Positions 35,991 to 45,129 are shown, counted from the first letter of the stretch. The stretch is 64,000 nt of DNA from Asticcacaulis sp. UBA2476 (GCA_002342035.1 DDPE01000090.1:62001-126000); one strand, 5' to 3'. Notes: generated from the letters alone by a model not told the origin. Numbers and translations: made by a program.

Positions 35991-37841
35991 TCAGATAAAC
36001 AGGATATCTCCCGCCTGAAGCGCCGGCGTATTCAGTAAAAACGCAACCACGCTAGGGCTTGACGCGCCAGTACCGTCAATATCAAACCACAGAGCGCGCG
36101 TGGCCGTATCGAAATAAACCGTTGCCGTGGTCGCCGTAGGCGTAACACCTGCGCCCGTAAAAAAACCTACACCCTGCGTAAGCTGAAAGCCAGCCGGAAC
36201 CCCAAAGGCAGACGCGCTTAGGGCCAGCCGATCGCCCTGAGCGCGATCAAAATCAAACACAAAATCGGCAGCTGTTGTGCGCGTATCGAAATAGAATATA
36301 TCCCCACCCGCGCCGCCGGTCAGGTAATCCGCCTCAAGTCCCCCAATCAGGAAATCGCCGCCATTGCCGCCGTCCAGTATATCAGCCCCCCATTCGCCAA
36401 ACAGAGTGTCCTCGTTTTCCTGACCGTAGAGTCGGTCTTCGCCGGTTCCCCCGGCCAGAAAGTCATTTCCGGTCTCTCCGAAAAGAACATCCACGGCGTC
36501 CTGACCATAGAGCGTGTCATTACCGACGCCCGCAATCAGCGTATCCTGCCCGCCCTCGCCAAACAGCGTGTCGTTTCCAACCTGGCCATAAAGGATGTCA
36601 TTACCAAACCCGCCGGCCAGAAAGTCATGGCCATATTCGCCGAACAGGGTGTCGTCACCATCTTCTGAGTAGGCAGTGTCGTCATTATGCCCCAAGATAA
36701 GCGTATCGTTGCCGCCGCCGGCGTAGACCAGATCGCGGCCATCCTGACCGTACAAAAAGTTGGCGACCGAATTACCATAAAGGGTATCATTGCCTGATCC
36801 GCCGATGGCATTTTCGATGGTAGCGCCCCTGGCGATCGAGACATTGCCCATCAGAGCGCCAACACTGGAAAAATGTTCAGCCCTAAGGTCGATCAGGCAC
36901 GCGCTGGTGTAGCCGCTGAAATTAAAAGTATCCGTTCCCCCGGCATCCCAGGCACAGAATATCAGCGCCGAAGACGCGCTGGTGGCTGAAAACCACGGCA
37001 AGCCTGCATTACTGGCAAAGCCGTAAACCGTATCGCCGGTGCGGGTCGACATATTGGCGCCGTAGCGGCTTTGAGCGGCGGCAATATCATCCAGTAAGGG
37101 GGCTGAGGCTGAGTAGTTCTGGAAATCGGCGCCGGTATTGCTTTCGTCCCAATAGCTCATGGCCGTATATTGTCGGCTGTCTTCGTAGTAGGGGGCATGA
37201 GCACTATAGCTTAAGGTTTCCCCGCCGGTTGCGCTGTAATTGCCAGGATGGGACAGGCCCAGAATATGGCCGACTTCGTGGGTCAGCGTCTGAAACGCAT
37301 AGTTCAGGACTGCCGGCGTTCCATTGCCATAAGAGGTTGAGTTGATCCATACTCCGGCGTTGACGGTGACCTGACTGCCCCAGGTGGAATACGAGCTTTG
37401 CGCAAAGCCTGCGGCACCATCCATTCCGGTTGAGTAATTGCCAAACAGAAGCGACGCTGAGTCTGAATAGGCAGCCCCTCCGGATGTGCCCGAACCAGCC
37501 CTGACAAAGGTCAGGTTGGCCACATCGGCCCAGGCTTGAAGAACCAGTTCTGTCGCCAGAATCTGTGCTTCGTTGAATACGGAAAAGCCGCCGGTGTCGT
37601 TGGGCATGGTGCCCGAGGTCGCACGGTAGCCATAGGTGATGGTCGCAGCCTGCCCGGAAACATTATACCCATTAAGCGCCCAGCCGCCGCGGATGAGTTG
37701 GGCGGCCGCTTCGTCAACCGTGAAGGAGGGCTTGGTGTTTGGCCCAGTATTGCCGCGCACATAGTTCGGATCGATTTGGCTGTACACAAAGCTTGAGGAT
37801 TCGGGGGCGGCAGATGCGGAGGTAAACACGGCGGTCTCCAT
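35991..37841 (-). CDS. Serralysin-like M10 metalloprotease with RTX repeats
   Basis: A 616-residue secreted zinc protease. The catalytic motif HEVGHILGLSH is at residues 188-198, and the Met-turn follows as YTAMSYWDES. An RTX block (GNDTLYGN, GGNDTLIL, GNDILYGQVGNDTLFGE and others) spans about residues 335-520. The final ~100 residues (DFDRAQGDRLALSASAF, PAGFQLTQGVGF, YFDTATRALWFD, FLLNTPALQAGD) match the end of the giant RTX protein nearly line for line and probably act as the secretion module for a type I exporter. There is no Sec signal. The start is ATG 37841, or TTG 37847 two codons earlier; neither has a good ribosome site. Confidence 0.94.
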   Translation of the reverse strand: METAVFTSASAAPESSSFVYSQIDPNYVRGNTGPNTKPSFTVDEAAAQLIRGGWALNGYNVSGQAATITYGYRATSGTMPNDTGGFSVFNEAQILATELVLQAWADVANLTFVRAGSGTSGGAAYSDSASLLFGNYSTGMDGAAGFAQSSYSTWGSQVTVNAGVWINSTSYGNGTPAVLNYAFQTLTHEVGHILGLSHPGNYSATGGETLSYSAHAPYYEDSRQYTAMSYWDESNTGADFQNYSASAPLLDDIAAAQSRYGANMSTRTGDTVYGFASNAGLPWFSATSASSALIFCAWDAGGTDTFNFSGYTSACLIDLRAEHFSSVGALMGNVSIARGATIENAIGGSGNDTLYGNSVANFLYGQDGRDLVYAGGGNDTLILGHNDDTAYSEDGDDTLFGEYGHDFLAGGFGNDILYGQVGNDTLFGEGGQDTLIAGVGNDTLYGQDAVDVLFGETGNDFLAGGTGEDRLYGQENEDTLFGEWGADILDGGNGGDFLIGGLEADYLTGGAGGDIFYFDTRTTAADFVFDFDRAQGDRLALSASAFGVPAGFQLTQGVGFFTGAGVTPTATTATVYFDTATRALWFDIDGTGASSPSVVAFLLNTPALQAGDILFI

Positions 37842-37936
37842 AGGCAATCGATGTTAGAGCATTACGCAGCTATAGATCTGAAACCTACGCTATATCCGCC
37901 GTTTGTAGAATAGGATGACAATAACTTGACCCGAAA

Positions 37937-40090
37937 TCAGTCCGTAGCCTGACCCGGAAGCAGGCGGAAAACCGCAAATTCAGGGGCCGGGCTGATCCAC
38001 TGATCGCTGATCGTCCATCCGGCGGCGGTGGCCAGACGGGTGAACGAGGCGACGGTGAATTTGTGGGAGTTTTCGGTATGAAAGCGCTCAAGCGCCGTAA
38101 AGGTGAAAGACTGACCGGCGGCGTGCACGATCTGATCCGTGCGGCTAATCAGGTGCATTTCGATACGCTCATGATCAGGGTTCCACACCGCCAGATGATC
38201 AAAGCTATCAACGTCGAAATCGCCGTCCAGTTCGCGGTTGATGCGGGTGAGCAGGTTTTTATTGAACGCGGCGGTCACCCCTTGGGCGTCATCATAGGCG
38301 GCGGTTAAGGTGGCTTCATCCTTGACCATATCGACGCCGACAATCATTTGGCTGTGGTCGCCCAGAACTTCGCGAGCACTTTTTAGGAAGGCAATGGCGG
38401 CGTCATGGCTGAAATTGCCAATGGTTGAGCCCGGAAAAAACCCGACCTTGGGGCGGTTGAGCACCGTGTCCGGCAGGTCGACGCGGGCGGTGAAATCACC
38501 GGCGACCGGCAAGATATCAAGCGCCGGATAGTCGGCCCTGAGCCGGGCGGTGGCACCGTCTAAGGCGTCCACGCTGATATCGATGGGCACATAGGCTGAG
38601 ATTTGTGGGGCTGCATCGAGCATGATCTTAGTCTTGGCGCTGGCCCCGCTGCCGAACTCGATAAGGGCGGCACCCGACGGAATATGGGCGGCGATGTCCG
38701 GCGCGGTCTTTTGCAGTAGAGCGGTCTCCGTGCGGGTAGGGTAATATTCCGGCAGCTCACAGATGGCTTCAAACAGGTCGGAACCCGCCGCATCGTAGAA
38801 ATATTTCGGCGACAGGGATTTCGGCGTGGCTGACAATCCGGCGATGGCATCGGCGGCGAACTCATTACCGTCAAACCTGCTTGGTTTTGCATTTCTGGCC
38901 AGCCGCAGGCCGGAGAACAGCCAGCGCTTATCGGGCGCAAAGAAGTTGCGATAGGTCGGGCGGGCATGGCCTTTGGGGGTGACGCTAGCCCCACCGCGTA
39001 AGACCATCTGACCCGACATGAACTTGCCGTTATATTCCCCGACCGCGCCGGTGCCGGGGGTGAAACCAGGATAGGGCAAATAGGCGCTGCCCGTCCATTG
39101 CCAGACGGTATCTTGGGCCTGCTCCAGCGCGCCCGCCACCGCCGCCAATTCCCATTCGGCTTCGGTCGGCAGACGCGCACCTTTCCATACGGCAAAAGCA
39201 GCGGCTTCATAATAGCTGATATGCGTAACAGGAGCATCCGGTTGCAGCGGCTGTAAACCCCGCAGGCTCATGACCTGCCAATGAGCACCCTCGGATTGCC
39301 AGTACATCGGCGAATCCCACTGTTGCGCCAGCACCATCGCCCAGCCGTCCGACAGCCACAGGTCGGCGCGCTGATAACCGCCATCGGCCATAAATTCCAG
39401 CCACTCGCCGTTGGTCACCAGCCGGTCGGCGATCTCAAACGGTTCCAGCCAGACCTTATGGCGCGGGCGTTCATTATCAAACGCAAAGCCGCCATCGTCC
39501 GCGCCGATCTCAACCAGCCCGCCGTCGATGCGGGTGAACCGCCCGCGCTGTCCGCCCTCCACGTTAGGCCAGCGCGGATTGTAGGCCGGTTTGAGCGGGG
39601 ATTGGGCCAGCAGATGCAGCACATCCATGCACAGCAGTTCCTGATGCTGTTCTTCGTGGGCGAGCCCCAACTCAAGCAGATCCGTGACTTCCGGCGATAG
39701 ATCCGATGACAGGAAAACCGACATATGGTCATCGACATAGCGGCGATAGGCCAGAACGGCCTCCAGAGACGGACGGGTCAGAAGGCCCCGCTGCGCGCGC
39801 GGCTGGCGCGGACCCAAGGCTTCGTAATAAGAATTGAACAGGTAGCCAAACGCCGGATCAAAAACCTGATAACCGTGCATTTGACTCAAGATAAAGGTCT
39901 CAAAAAACCAGGTCGTATGGGCCAGATGCCATTTGACAGGACTGGCGTCCGGCATGGACTGCACCACCATGTCCTCCGGCGTCAGGGGCGCGATCAGGCT
40001 GTGGGTGTGGGTGCGCATCTGAAGGTAGCGCTGAAGGCAGGGCGGGTTTACGCTTTGTGTTGTGGTTGCCGGGACGTAAAGCGTATCCAT
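37937..40090 (-). CDS. egtBD: Fused EgtB-EgtD ergothioneine biosynthesis enzyme
   Basis: A 717-residue bifunctional protein. Residues ~1-400 are EgtB-like (hercynine oxygenase): DinB-type helices with the iron ligands in WHLAHTTWFFE and HEEQHQELL, then an FGE-sulfatase domain (GDDGGFAFDNERP-like, PTEAEWE, WQWTGSAYLPYPGF, GGASVTPKGHARP) ending SGLRLARN. Residues ~405-717 are EgtD-like (histidine N-trimethyltransferase): LSPKYFYDAAGSDLF, YYPTRTE, IEFGSGASAKT, FFPGSTIGNF and a C-terminal SHKFTVASFTRLA. The domains are joined by about ten residues with no stop. In most bacteria these are two genes; fungal Egt1 is fused in the opposite order. I use ATG 40090 (AGGA 8 bases upstream); ATG 40099 is also possible. 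egtA/egtC are not nearby. Confidence 0.94.
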   Translation of the reverse strand: MDTLYVPATTTQSVNPPCLQRYLQMRTHTHSLIAPLTPEDMVVQSMPDASPVKWHLAHTTWFFETFILSQMHGYQVFDPAFGYLFNSYYEALGPRQPRAQRGLLTRPSLEAVLAYRRYVDDHMSVFLSSDLSPEVTDLLELGLAHEEQHQELLCMDVLHLLAQSPLKPAYNPRWPNVEGGQRGRFTRIDGGLVEIGADDGGFAFDNERPRHKVWLEPFEIADRLVTNGEWLEFMADGGYQRADLWLSDGWAMVLAQQWDSPMYWQSEGAHWQVMSLRGLQPLQPDAPVTHISYYEAAAFAVWKGARLPTEAEWELAAVAGALEQAQDTVWQWTGSAYLPYPGFTPGTGAVGEYNGKFMSGQMVLRGGASVTPKGHARPTYRNFFAPDKRWLFSGLRLARNAKPSRFDGNEFAADAIAGLSATPKSLSPKYFYDAAGSDLFEAICELPEYYPTRTETALLQKTAPDIAAHIPSGAALIEFGSGASAKTKIMLDAAPQISAYVPIDISVDALDGATARLRADYPALDILPVAGDFTARVDLPDTVLNRPKVGFFPGSTIGNFSHDAAIAFLKSAREVLGDHSQMIVGVDMVKDEATLTAAYDDAQGVTAAFNKNLLTRINRELDGDFDVDSFDHLAVWNPDHERIEMHLISRTDQIVHAAGQSFTFTALERFHTENSHKFTVASFTRLATAAGWTISDQWISPAPEFAVFRLLPGQATD

Positions 40091-40341
40091 AACCTGCATC
40101 CTGTCGTTCGGTCTGCTGTCGCGTGGGGGACTATCGGCAGATAATCATAAGTTTTAAATGGTGTCGTCAGTAGCCTTGAATACAGCCCACAATACTGGCC
40201 ATCAGCGGCATGTCTGACCAGCGGCATCCCCCGAAATAATCTTTTTCGGGTGATACCAGCCCACTACCGGCCGGTATAGGCTGAGGCGCTGCCCGTTTCT
40301 GGCAGCATGTTTTGGCAGCAGGGCACCGGAGATTTTCTATC

Positions 40342-40800
40342 ATGATATTTGTAGTGACGCTTTTGATGGGTGTGGTGGCGGGCTTAAGGGCCATGACGCC
40401 GCTAGCAGCCGCCTCATGGGCGGCGCATCTGGGTTGGGTCAGCGTGGCGGGCACGCCGCTTGCGTTCATGGGCAATTCATGGACGCCTTGGGTATTCACA
40501 GTGCTGGCCGTTGCTGAGCTGATCACCGATCAGTTGCCGCAAACCCCCAGCCGTAAGGTGCCGGTGCAGTTCGGGGCGCGGCTGGTCTCAGGTGCTCTGG
40601 CCGGGGCAACGCTGGCGATTGGTGTAGGCGCACTTATTCCCGGTATCGTTCTGGGTATTGTCGGGGCCGTGGCGGGCACCTATGGTGGGGCAGCGGCCCG
40701 CGGGAAACTAGCGGCACGGTTTGGCAAGGATTTGCCGGCCGCGCTTATTGAGGACGCCGTGGCCGTGCTTGGGGCGCTGGCCCTGATCCATTTCGTCTAA
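40342..40800 (+). CDS. DUF4126-type small membrane protein
   Basis: A 152-residue protein with four or five hydrophobic segments: a start of MIFVVTLLMGVVAGLRAMTP, then a helix near WVFTVLAVAELITDQLP, and a Gly/Ala-rich pair (GALAGATLAIGVGALIPGI and GIVGAVAGTYGGA). RAMTP, DQLP and the glycine-rich repeats match the DUF4126 family, whose function is unknown. ATG 40342 is preceded by GGAG at 10 bases; the open frame extends to a TTG at 40312 without support. It starts 10 bases before the flavin oxidoreductase gene, so the two are likely co-transcribed. Confidence 0.85.
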   Translation: MIFVVTLLMGVVAGLRAMTPLAAASWAAHLGWVSVAGTPLAFMGNSWTPWVFTVLAVAELITDQLPQTPSRKVPVQFGARLVSGALAGATLAIGVGALIPGIVLGIVGAVAGTYGGAAARGKLAARFGKDLPAALIEDAVAVLGALALIHFV

Positions 40801-40810
40801 GGGGGCGTTC

Positions 40811-42175
40811 GTGGCAGAGTTTGACGCGATCATCATCGGTGCCGGGCAGGCCGGGCCATCTCTGGCCGGACGGCTGACGCAGTCGGGGCAAAAGGTCGCC
40901 ATCATTGAGCGTAAGCTGTTCGGCGGCACCTGTGTCAATACTGGTTGTATGCCGACCAAGGCGCTGGTCGCCAGTGCTTATGCCGCCCATCTGGCGCGAC
41001 GGGGTGCGGATTTCGGTATCAGTGTGGGCGAGGTGTCCGTCGATATGAAGGCCGTCGCGGCCCGCAGCCATAAGGTCACGCTGGATGCGCGCGGCAATGT
41101 CGAAACCTGGCTCAAAGGCATGGACGGCTGCACAGTGATAGAGGGCCATGCCCGCTTTACCGGCCCCAGGACTCTAAGTATTAACGGACAGGACATTACC
41201 GCACCGAAGATTTTTCTCAATGTCGGTGGACGGGCGGCGATACCCGGTATTCCGGGGCTGGATGGCGTTCCTTACCTTACCAACAGCTCGATCGTAACGC
41301 TGGATCATCTGCCGGAACATCTGATCGTCATCGGCGGCAGCTATATTGCGCTGGAATTTGCGCAGATGTATCGCCGCTTTGGGGCCGAGGTCACGGTCAT
41401 TGAGCGCGGCCCGCGCCTGATTGCGCGCGAGGATGCGGATATCTCCGACGCCGTGCGCGATATCCTTGAAGACGAGGGGATCACCGTTAACACCGGCATC
41501 GAGGACATGGCTGTCTCCCAAACCGGCGAAGTCATCAGCGTGGCTATAGGCGCGCAGACCGTGCGCGGTTCCCACCTGCTGGTCGCCACGGGGCGCAGGC
41601 CTAATACCGATGATCTGGGGCTGGAGGCGGCGGGAATAAAGACCGACGCGCGCGGCTATATCACCGTGGATGACGGCCTGATGACTTCGGTAGATGGCAT
41701 CTGGGCGATGGGTGACTGCAACGGGCGCGGGGCCTTTACCCACACCGCCTATAATGATTTTGAAATTATCGCCGCCAATCTGCTTGACGGCGCGGCACGT
41801 AAGGTCAGCGACCGGATTTTGGGCTATGCGCTCTATATCGATCCGCCGCTGGGGCGGGTGGGTATGACGGTGGCCGAGGCCGAAAAAACCGGTCGCCCGC
41901 TGCTTGTTTCGACCCGACCGATGACCCGTGTCGGCCGCGCCATCGAAAAGGGCGAAACCAAGGGCTTTATGAAGGTGGTGGCGGATGCGGAAACTAAGAA
42001 AATCTTAGGTGCGGCTATCTTAGGCACCAGCGGCGATGAGGCCATTCACGGCATACTCGACATGATGAACGTGGGGGCCAGCGTCGATCAATTGCAATGG
42101 GCGGTGCCGATTCACCCGACGGTGTCTGAGCTTATTCCGACGCTTTTGGGGGATTTAAAACCGCTTAAAGGTTGA
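40811..42175 (+). CDS. Class I pyridine nucleotide-disulfide oxidoreductase (MerA/RclA-like)
   Basis: A 454-residue FAD- and NAD(P)H-dependent oxidoreductase. The N-terminal FAD loop is IIIGAGQAGPSLA, the redox-active disulfide is in GGTCVNTGCMPTKAL, the NAD(P) loop is VIGGSYIALEFAQ, the second FAD motif is VDGIWAMGDC and the C-terminal catalytic HPT-x-x-E is IHPTVSEL. It lacks the extra C-terminal Cys pair and N-terminal metal domain of true mercuric reductase, so it resembles RclA-type or glutathione-reductase-like enzymes of oxidative or copper stress. The start is GTG 40811. It lies between egtBD and the catalase, consistent with redox defence. Confidence 0.92.
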   Translation: MAEFDAIIIGAGQAGPSLAGRLTQSGQKVAIIERKLFGGTCVNTGCMPTKALVASAYAAHLARRGADFGISVGEVSVDMKAVAARSHKVTLDARGNVETWLKGMDGCTVIEGHARFTGPRTLSINGQDITAPKIFLNVGGRAAIPGIPGLDGVPYLTNSSIVTLDHLPEHLIVIGGSYIALEFAQMYRRFGAEVTVIERGPRLIAREDADISDAVRDILEDEGITVNTGIEDMAVSQTGEVISVAIGAQTVRGSHLLVATGRRPNTDDLGLEAAGIKTDARGYITVDDGLMTSVDGIWAMGDCNGRGAFTHTAYNDFEIIAANLLDGAARKVSDRILGYALYIDPPLGRVGMTVAEAEKTGRPLLVSTRPMTRVGRAIEKGETKGFMKVVADAETKKILGAAILGTSGDEAIHGILDMMNVGASVDQLQWAVPIHPTVSELIPTLLGDLKPLKG

Positions 42176-42233
42176 TTGTCAGCCGCTCAAAACCATGATC
42201 TAAAAAGGGATATTCTTAGCGTTCGGAGTTCCC

Positions 42234-42623
42234 ATGAAAACGGTTGCTGCATTTGTCTTAGTTGGCGCATTGATGACCACATCGCCCGCTTTGGCTCAGA
42301 CTCAGGCGACCGATCCGGTGGCGGCGGGACAGCGGGTGTTTCTGGCTTGTAAGACCTGCCACAGTTTAGAGGCCGGTGGTAAGGACGGGGCGGGGCCAAA
42401 CCTGAATGGCCTGTTCGGCAAGAAGGCGGGCACGGTCTCCAAAGGCTTCAACTATTCTCCGGCGCTGAAGGCCTATGGGGTGGTCTGGAACGACGCTACG
42501 CTGGATGCCTATCTGGCCAACCCGACCAAGGCGGTGCCGGGCACCAAGATGGTGACCCGCGCCCCCGCTGATCAGGCGCGCCGTGCGGCCTTGATTGCCT
42601 ATCTCAAGGCCAGCACGAAGTAA
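42234..42623 (+). CDS. Class I cytochrome c (c2-like), exported
   Basis: A 129-residue periplasmic electron carrier. The signal peptide MKTVAAFVLVGALMTTSPALA is cleaved near residue 21. The heme site is CKTCHSLEAGGKDGAGPNL, and NPTKAVPGTKM supplies the distal methionine; FGKKAGTVSKGFNYSPA is typical of the c2/mitochondrial-type fold. The partner oxidase or reductase is not in the window. It lies 58 bases after the flavin oxidoreductase on the same strand and is followed by a GC-rich hairpin. Confidence 0.95.
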   Translation: MKTVAAFVLVGALMTTSPALAQTQATDPVAAGQRVFLACKTCHSLEAGGKDGAGPNLNGLFGKKAGTVSKGFNYSPALKAYGVVWNDATLDAYLANPTKAVPGTKMVTRAPADQARRAALIAYLKASTK

Positions 42624-42630
42624 TTTTCCC

Positions 42631-42650
42631 CCTCCCCATAAATGGGGAGG
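42631..42650. repeat. GC-rich hairpin between cytochrome c and katE
   Basis: CCTCCCCAT-AA-ATGGGGAGG is a perfect 9-bp stem, placed between two convergent genes and matching the hairpin before folP. It may serve as a shared transcription end, although T-runs are short. Confidence 0.65.
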
Positions 42651-42661
42651 AGTAAGGTAAC

Positions 42662-44755
42662 TTAAGCCAGCGTTCGCACACTCGGTTCGCGCTCAAAGAA
42701 GCGCTGTGCGGCCTTATCGATAAAGTGTTCGGCAAAGACCACACCATCATCATGCACCACACCGGCCTTATCGAGCAGGGGATGGCTTTCCGGCGTATGG
42801 CCGATGGCTTTCAGGTGGCCAAAGGCATCCATCACAAACTGAATGGCAGCCCCTTCGGTCATCAGAGTCTTGCAGCCGTCATCTGACAGGCACACAAAGA
42901 TGGCATCAAACAGGGCTGATGGCGCACCCTGAAGCTGGGCATCGGCGGCCATCAATTTACCATCGGACAGCTTGGCGCCGCCAACCTTGGGCGCAATAAT
43001 CACCGCCTTGCCGCCGGCATCGGTCACGGCGGTCTTGACCTGTTTCAACAAGGCGGCATCGGTGCCATCAGCGATCAGAATCCCGACGGAGCGGCCCATC
43101 AGGGTTGGTTTCAGGTTTTTCTGGATCGACAGGGCATCGGACGCGGGCAGGTCAAACGGTGCACTGGCCGCCTTGGCCTTATCGGGCAGAGGCATGTTCA
43201 TGCCGTCGGCCACGCGCTTGGCCAGTTCATCGGTAACATTGCGCAGATTGGCGACCATGCGTTCACGCACGGGTGCCAGCCCGACTTTCGACAACTCAAA
43301 CACAAAGCTTGAGGCAATGTGGGCCTGCTCGGACTCGGTTTGCGAAATCCAGAAAAGGCGGGCCTGAGAGTAATGGTCGGCAAACAGTTCAGGCCGAACC
43401 CGCAGCTTATCGCCCTGTTCGTCGTGATCAGCGCGACCGGCATCAGTCTTGAAACCGGTCACCGGACATTCGCGCGGTCCGCCCGGTTCGCCAAATTCGG
43501 CCAGCGAGTTGGGCTCATAATTGGCGCGGCCTTTGGGGACATTCATCTGCATCATGCCATCGCGCTGGAAGTTCATGACCGGGCATTTCGGCGCATTGAT
43601 CGGCAACTGATGGAAATTGGCGGTGCCCAGACGTGACTTCTGGGTATCAAGGTATGAGAACAACCGCCCCTGTAACAACGGATCATTGCTGAAATCTATG
43701 CCGGGCACGATATTGGCCGGGCAGTAGGCGACCTGCTCGGTCTCCGCGAAGAAGTTATCCGGATTGCGGTCCAGCACCATGCGGCCGATGATCTTTATGG
43801 GCAGGGATTCTTCGGGGATCAGCTTGGTGGCATCGAGCACATCATAGGGCAGGCTGTCGGCAAAGGCCTGATCGAACAGTTGCACGCCAAGTTCCCATTC
43901 CGGGAAGTTGCCGGTGTCGATGGCTTCATAGAGGTCGCGGCGGTGGTAATCATTATCGGCCGATTGCAGCTTAAGCGCCTCTTCCCAGACGGTGGATTGC
44001 AGGCCGAGCTTCGGCTTCCAGTGGAATTTGACAAAGGTTGATTTACCCGCCGCATTGATAAAGCGGAAGGTGTGGACGCCAAAGCCTTCGATGGTGCGCA
44101 AACTGCGCGGGATGGTGCGGTCCGACATGGCCCACATCAGCATGTGGGTGGTCTCCGGCATCAGGGAGGCGAAATCCCAGAAGGTATCATGGGCCGATCC
44201 GGCCTGCGGATAGCCGGAATTGGCTTCCATCTTTACCGAATGGACAAGGTCGGGGAACTTGATGGCATCCTGAATGAAAAAGACCGGAATGTTGTTACCG
44301 ACCAGATCCCAGTTGCCTTCCTGGGTATAGAGCTTGACCGCAAAGCCGCGGACATCGCGGGGGGTATCGACTGATCCTGCCCCGCCCGCCACGGTCGAAA
44401 AGCGCGTGAACACCGGCACTTTTTCGCCGACGCGCTGAAATAAATCGGCAGTGGTCACATCCGACAGCGATTGGGTCAGTTCAAAGTAACCATGCGCGCC
44501 GGAACCACGTGCGTGGACGATACGCTCAGGGATGCGTTCATGGTCAAAGTGGAAGATCTTTTCACGCAGGATGAAGTCTTCGAGCAAGCTGGGGCCGCGC
44601 GCGCCTGATTTCAGGCTGTTCTGGTTATCGGAGACGCGGATGCCCTGATTGGTGGTCAGGTGGCCGTCTGGGGTATGGGTGCCCTTTTCCGGCACCTGCT
44701 GATGGGTTTCGCCGCCATTGCCCTTAATCGTATCAAAGTGTGTTTTGTCGTCCAT
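42662..44755 (-). CDS. katE: Large-subunit catalase, KatE/HPII type
   Basis: Heme catalase degrading hydrogen peroxide in the cytoplasm. The 697-residue protein is a clade 2 (large) catalase. An N-terminal arm is followed by the distal histidine in RIVHARGSGAHG, the asparagine in WDLVGNNIPVFFIQDAIKFP, the proximal heme tyrosine in LFSYLDTQKSRLG, and a C-terminal ~150-residue flavodoxin/DJ-1-like domain (LMGRSVGILIADGTD onward). I start at ATG 44755, 5 bases after GGGAGG; the frame is open to 44773. The region upstream up to the sRNA at 44943 should hold its promoter, which I could not pin down. Confidence 0.97.
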   Translation of the reverse strand: MDDKTHFDTIKGNGGETHQQVPEKGTHTPDGHLTTNQGIRVSDNQNSLKSGARGPSLLEDFILREKIFHFDHERIPERIVHARGSGAHGYFELTQSLSDVTTADLFQRVGEKVPVFTRFSTVAGGAGSVDTPRDVRGFAVKLYTQEGNWDLVGNNIPVFFIQDAIKFPDLVHSVKMEANSGYPQAGSAHDTFWDFASLMPETTHMLMWAMSDRTIPRSLRTIEGFGVHTFRFINAAGKSTFVKFHWKPKLGLQSTVWEEALKLQSADNDYHRRDLYEAIDTGNFPEWELGVQLFDQAFADSLPYDVLDATKLIPEESLPIKIIGRMVLDRNPDNFFAETEQVAYCPANIVPGIDFSNDPLLQGRLFSYLDTQKSRLGTANFHQLPINAPKCPVMNFQRDGMMQMNVPKGRANYEPNSLAEFGEPGGPRECPVTGFKTDAGRADHDEQGDKLRVRPELFADHYSQARLFWISQTESEQAHIASSFVFELSKVGLAPVRERMVANLRNVTDELAKRVADGMNMPLPDKAKAASAPFDLPASDALSIQKNLKPTLMGRSVGILIADGTDAALLKQVKTAVTDAGGKAVIIAPKVGGAKLSDGKLMAADAQLQGAPSALFDAIFVCLSDDGCKTLMTEGAAIQFVMDAFGHLKAIGHTPESHPLLDKAGVVHDDGVVFAEHFIDKAAQRFFEREPSVRTLA

Positions 44756-44942
44756 AATGGCCTCCCAGCGCATATGTTGAATGGCCGGAAGGTGCGCCTT
44801 ATGGGCGTAAAGATGCAGTCGTTAACGCGGCTGAATAGATAAGGGGACTGCGTGCGACACGCTTAAAGTTTATGCTTTGTATACGATCACAAAACTACGC
44901 CAAAATGTAACATGAGTTGAAGCGGATTGTGTTTTAAAAAAC

Positions 44943-44971
44943 TTGCAACTTTGTGCGTCGCAGCATATTCT
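44943..44971 (+). promoter_or_regulatory. Promoter of the 44978 sRNA candidate
   Basis: TTGCAA (44943-44948), 17 bases, TATTCT (44966-44971). A start about 7 bases later falls just before the first sRNA hairpin. Confidence 0.55.
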
Positions 44972-44977
44972 GGGGTT

Positions 44978-45063
44978 GTTCAGCGTTTCGACGCTGATTG
45001 CCCTTCCTGGGCGTTTCCTCCCTGTAAACTTTTAGCCGGACATTCGTGTCCGGCTTTTTTTTT
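44978..45063 (+). ncRNA. Probable small RNA, alpha-r8/suhB (MmgR)-like
   Basis: An ~86-nt unit with a promoter, three hairpins and an intrinsic terminator. Hairpin 1 is TCAGCGT-TTCG-ACGCTGA (44980-44997), hairpin 2 is GCCC-ttcct-GGGC (45000-45012). An unpaired CGTTTCCTCCCT follows (anti-Shine-Dalgarno CCTCC at about 45017-45021). The terminator is AGCCGGACA-TTCG-TGTCCGGCT plus nine T (45034-45063). The CCTCCC loop followed directly by a terminator, and the size, fit the alphaproteobacterial alpha-r8/suhB family as I remember it (MmgR of Sinorhizobium, which limits polyhydroxybutyrate storage). Family assignment needs a covariance search. A 61-codon frame overlaps it but is not convincing. Confidence 0.65.
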
Positions 45064-45094
45064 GCCCAAAATCGGGGCCCAAAATCTGGCCATG

Positions 45095-45126
45095 AAAAAA
45101 CCGCCGAAATAATTCCGGCGGTTTTT
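45095..45126. terminator. Bidirectional terminator after opgH
   Basis: AAAAAACCGCCG and CGGCGGTTTTT pair around a 9-base loop, directly after the opgH stop on the minus strand; the A/T runs on both sides allow action in both directions. Confidence 0.8.
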
Positions 45127-45129
45127 AAA

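Noticed and set aside
40811..42175. Mercuric reductase with a mer operon
   Set aside because: The protein lacks the C-terminal cysteine pair of MerA, and no merR, merT or merP is nearby.
44927..45112. 61-codon open frame over the sRNA
   Set aside because: It runs through the promoter, hairpins and terminator, lacks a ribosome site and has no protein-like pattern.
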